In this document: positions 33,096 to 35,448 of the stretch, one piece after another | Position numbering within the stretch: the first letter of the stretch is position 1 | Layout: the number at the start of each line of letters is the position of its first letter | Source of the DNA: an uncultured Lachnospiraceae bacterium | GTDB taxonomy: Bacteria > Bacillota > Clostridia > Lachnospirales > Lachnospiraceae | Reading direction: 5' to 3' | Length of the DNA: 35,448 nt | Assembly: GCA_910585065.1 (NCBI GenBank) | Contig: CAJUCG010000006.1 | Location: 1 to 35,448, forward strand | Notes under the pieces: model-generated | Seen by the model: the letters and a program-made list of their open reading frames with translations, nothing else | What the model was told of the DNA's origin: nothing | The model's database searches: none | Translations under genes and position numbers: made by a program

Positions 33096-33196
33096 AGTAG
33101 GGTAAAAAAGGCAAGTTGGTAGAGGTAGGCGGGAGCATCTTGCTTTTAGCAGGCGGATAGCTCAGGGAAAAGGGACAATGGAATGGAGGTTTTATC

Positions 33197-34612
33197 GTGA
33201 GCAATGAGGTTGCAAAACCAAAAAAGAAAGGGCCGAAAAAGACGGCATTTGACACTCCATACACCGTAAAAAACGCGATACAAAAAGGCGGTATGACCAC
33301 AAAGCTTTCCATGGTGGTAATGGGGTTTGGCAATCTGGCACACAAACAGATTGCAAAGGGAATTATCTTTCTTGCGATTGAAGTGGCTTATCTGTGGTTT
33401 ATGATTGCGCAGGGAATTCATTGTATTGCCATGCTGCCGTCGCTTGGATGGCTTGAGCAGGAAGAGGTCTGGAACGAGGCGAAGGGCATTTATGAATATA
33501 CATCAGGACATAATTCAATTATTATCCTGCTCTACGGCGTGGCCTCAATCTTTATTACCATCGGATTTGTTATTATGTGGCGCGGCACGCTAAAGAGCGC
33601 GTACAAAGTGGAATGCCTTGCGCGCGAAGGAAAACATATCAACAGTTTTAAAGACGACATAGCGGATCTGTTTGACGGCAATCTACATCGGACATTGATG
33701 ACGGTTCCGATTCTTGGTATTATCATTTTTACCATTTTGCCATTGGTATTTATGATTATGATGGCATTTACAAATTATTCCAAGGAAACTTCCTCAGAGG
33801 TGGCACACTTAGTACTCTTTGACTGGGTGGGACTCAAAAATTTCGGCACGGCGTTAAGTACAAATAATTCAATTGGACAGAATTTCTGGTCAGTACTTGG
33901 CTGGACGATCGTGTGGGCGATTTTTGCGACCTTTACAAATTATATCTTGGGTATGATCTTGGCGATGGTGATCAACCGCAGGGACACGAAGGCAAAGGGC
34001 TTTTGGCGTTTTTGTTTCGTACTTTCCGTAGCGGTGCCGCAGTTTGTATCCCTCTTAATTATGAGAACGATGCTCCAGCCGGAGGGCGCGGTAAATATCC
34101 TGCTAAGAGATTTAGGAATTCTTGAGGCGGGGAAGAGTTTACCATTTTTTACCAAGCCGATCTGGGCGCGCGTGACGGTTATTGTAATCAATATTTGGGT
34201 CGGCATCCCGTTCACGATGCTGCAAACCACAGGTATCTTAAAGAATATCCCCGCGGAACTTTACGAGTCGGCAAAAGTGGACGGCGCGAATGCATTTGTC
34301 ACATTTTTTAAGATTACACTGCCGTATATGCTGTTCGTGACAACGCCTTATCTGATCACAACATTTACCGGGAATATCAACAATTTCAATATTATTTACT
34401 TGCTCTCCGGCGGCGGTCCTACGATCAATCCGGGCGATACAGCGGGCAAGACAGACCTCTTAGTTACCTGGCTGTATAAGCTGACTGTAGATAAGCAGTA
34501 TTACAATATTGGCGCGGTTATCGGTATTTTAACCTTTATCGTGCTGGCAATTATTTCCTTAGTGACCTACCGGAATACCGGCTCTTATAAGAATGAGGAG
34601 GAATTTCAATAA
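33197..34612 (+). CDS. malF: Maltodextrin ABC transporter permease MalF
   Basis: 471 residues with a GTG start 6-7 bases after GGAGGT. About eight membrane helices. The N-terminal 150 residues add a lysine-rich cytoplasmic start (AKPKKKGPKKTAFD) and two helices in front of the permease core, recalling the long MalF of other bacteria. The core ends with the EAA loop AKVDGANAFVTFFKITLP (about 357-375) that docks onto the ATPase. It forms the importer channel with MalG, whose ATG overlaps this stop codon by one base. Confidence 0.93.
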   Translation: MSNEVAKPKKKGPKKTAFDTPYTVKNAIQKGGMTTKLSMVVMGFGNLAHKQIAKGIIFLAIEVAYLWFMIAQGIHCIAMLPSLGWLEQEEVWNEAKGIYEYTSGHNSIIILLYGVASIFITIGFVIMWRGTLKSAYKVECLAREGKHINSFKDDIADLFDGNLHRTLMTVPILGIIIFTILPLVFMIMMAFTNYSKETSSEVAHLVLFDWVGLKNFGTALSTNNSIGQNFWSVLGWTIVWAIFATFTNYILGMILAMVINRRDTKAKGFWRFCFVLSVAVPQFVSLLIMRTMLQPEGAVNILLRDLGILEAGKSLPFFTKPIWARVTVIVINIWVGIPFTMLQTTGILKNIPAELYESAKVDGANAFVTFFKITLPYMLFVTTPYLITTFTGNINNFNIIYLLSGGGPTINPGDTAGKTDLLVTWLYKLTVDKQYYNIGAVIGILTFIVLAIISLVTYRNTGSYKNEEEFQ

Positions 34613-35448
34613 TGAAAAAAACGACTTCTTACAAGGCGAAAAAAAGGACGGTCAATATTTTAGTTCATCTGCTTTTGGCAGTTTTGTCCATTATCTGGGT
34701 TTTCCCGATCGCCTGGGTGGTAATGATCAGCTTCCGCGCGGAGAAGGGTTCATACACTTCCTCCTTCCTGCCTAAGAGCTTTACACTTGACAATTACAAG
34801 AAGCTTTTTACGGATACCACAATATTAAACTTTCCTAGGATGTTTATGAACACATTGATTATCGCGATTTTTGTGTGCATTATCTCGACAATTTTTGTGC
34901 TTGCGGTCTCCTATTGTATGTCAAGACTGCGCTTTAAAATGCGCAAAAAATATTTAAATATCGCTATGATTTTGGGGTTGTTTCCGGGATTTATGTCGAT
35001 GATTGCCGTATACTATATTTTGAAGGCTATCGGTCTGTCCGAGGGCTCAATGGTTCGCGTGGCATTGATTATGGTTTACTCGGCAGGTTCGGGTCTTGGA
35101 TTTTATATTGCAAAAGGGTTTTTCGACACGATCCCAAAAGCACTTGACGAGGCGGCGTTCCTTGACGGCGCGACAAAATTTCAAGTTTTTACCAAAGTGA
35201 CCATTCCGCTTAGTAAACCAATTATTGTCTACACTGTATTAACTTCCTTTTTAGGACCTTGGCTGGATTTTATTTTCGCGAAAGTTATCTGCCGTGCAAA
35301 TGCAGATTACTACACGGTGGCGATCGGACTTTGGAGAATGCTTGAGAAGGAGTATATTGACAACTGGTATACCTGCTTCGCAGCGGGTGCGGTCTGCATC
35401 TCGATCCCGATTGCAATTCTGTTTATCTATATGCAGCGGTATTATGTA
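34612..35448 (+). CDS. malG: Maltodextrin ABC transporter permease MalG (3' end cut by window)
   Basis: 279 codons are visible, and the frame is still open at the window end. The last residues MQRYYV match the point just before the usual C terminus of MalG, so only about ten residues are probably missing. Six membrane helices, and the EAA loop LDEAAFLDGATKFQVFTKV at about 176-195. ATG overlaps the malF stop as TAATG, with GAGGAGG about ten bases upstream inside malF. Partner of MalF in the importer. A gene for the ATPase is not in view. Confidence 0.93.
   Translation, partial: MKKTTSYKAKKRTVNILVHLLLAVLSIIWVFPIAWVVMISFRAEKGSYTSSFLPKSFTLDNYKKLFTDTTILNFPRMFMNTLIIAIFVCIISTIFVLAVSYCMSRLRFKMRKKYLNIAMILGLFPGFMSMIAVYYILKAIGLSEGSMVRVALIMVYSAGSGLGFYIAKGFFDTIPKALDEAAFLDGATKFQVFTKVTIPLSKPIIVYTVLTSFLGPWLDFIFAKVICRANADYYTVAIGLWRMLEKEYIDNWYTCFAAGAVCISIPIAILFIYMQRYYV

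Overview
The window looks like chromosome of a Gram-positive anaerobic gut Firmicute of the Lachnospiraceae type (Roseburia, Agathobacter or Butyrivibrio relatives). This is inferred from strong GGAGG ribosome-binding sites, sigma-A promoters with 17-base spacers, lipoprotein signal peptides, and the gene order lacI / malQ-glgP-malE-malF-malG. No rRNA, tRNA, CRISPR array, intact insertion sequence or phage gene was seen.

Region 1 (about 1-8950) is AT-rich, plastic and full of decay. It holds the 3' end of an SGNH/GDSL (CE2-like) esterase, a LURP-one/YxjI-type protein, two distant paralogues of an unknown membrane-anchored protein plus a duplicated promoter of that family, a PadR regulator with a CPBP (Abi) protease, a shattered ABC exporter, a broken XRE regulator beside a 25-bp perfect palindrome, and an intact AAA-ATPase/PD-(D/E)XK protein. 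After that come two formerly coupled genes killed by nonsense and frameshift mutations, the second a retropepsin-like protease.

Region 2 (8971-17894, with possible extension to 19613) is the most unusual part. It is a co-directional cassette SWIM zinc finger - HEAT-like protein - MoxR-type AAA+ ATPase - DUF5682 protein - P-loop kinase - VWA protein, driven by a good promoter at 8861-8889. A lipoprotein and a second P-loop kinase follow, and then a strong terminator. The MoxR-VWA pair suggests a chaperone-like remodelling machine. The DUF5682 protein carries motifs reminiscent of TraB/ChaN/Tiki-type enzymes. An exact 104-bp tandem duplication, each unit able to fold into a long hairpin, lies between the SWIM and HEAT genes. 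The cassette's function is not known to me.

Region 3 (19838-26125) carries an FRG-domain protein, a membrane-anchored BMP/Med-type binding protein whose gene overlaps that of a hybrid sensor kinase, a polytopic methyl-accepting protein, and a histidine phosphatase. The binding protein and kinase probably form a ligand-sensing pair.

Region 4 (26168-35448) is a maltodextrin locus. A LacI repressor faces malQ across 521 bp. A near-consensus malQ promoter is followed at once by a palindromic operator, and then come amylomaltase, alpha-glucan phosphorylase, a maltodextrin-binding lipoprotein, a 14-bp intercistronic hairpin, MalF, and MalG cut by the window end. Imported maltodextrins would be processed by MalQ and GlgP to glucose and glucose-1-phosphate. 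No transport ATPase gene is present here.
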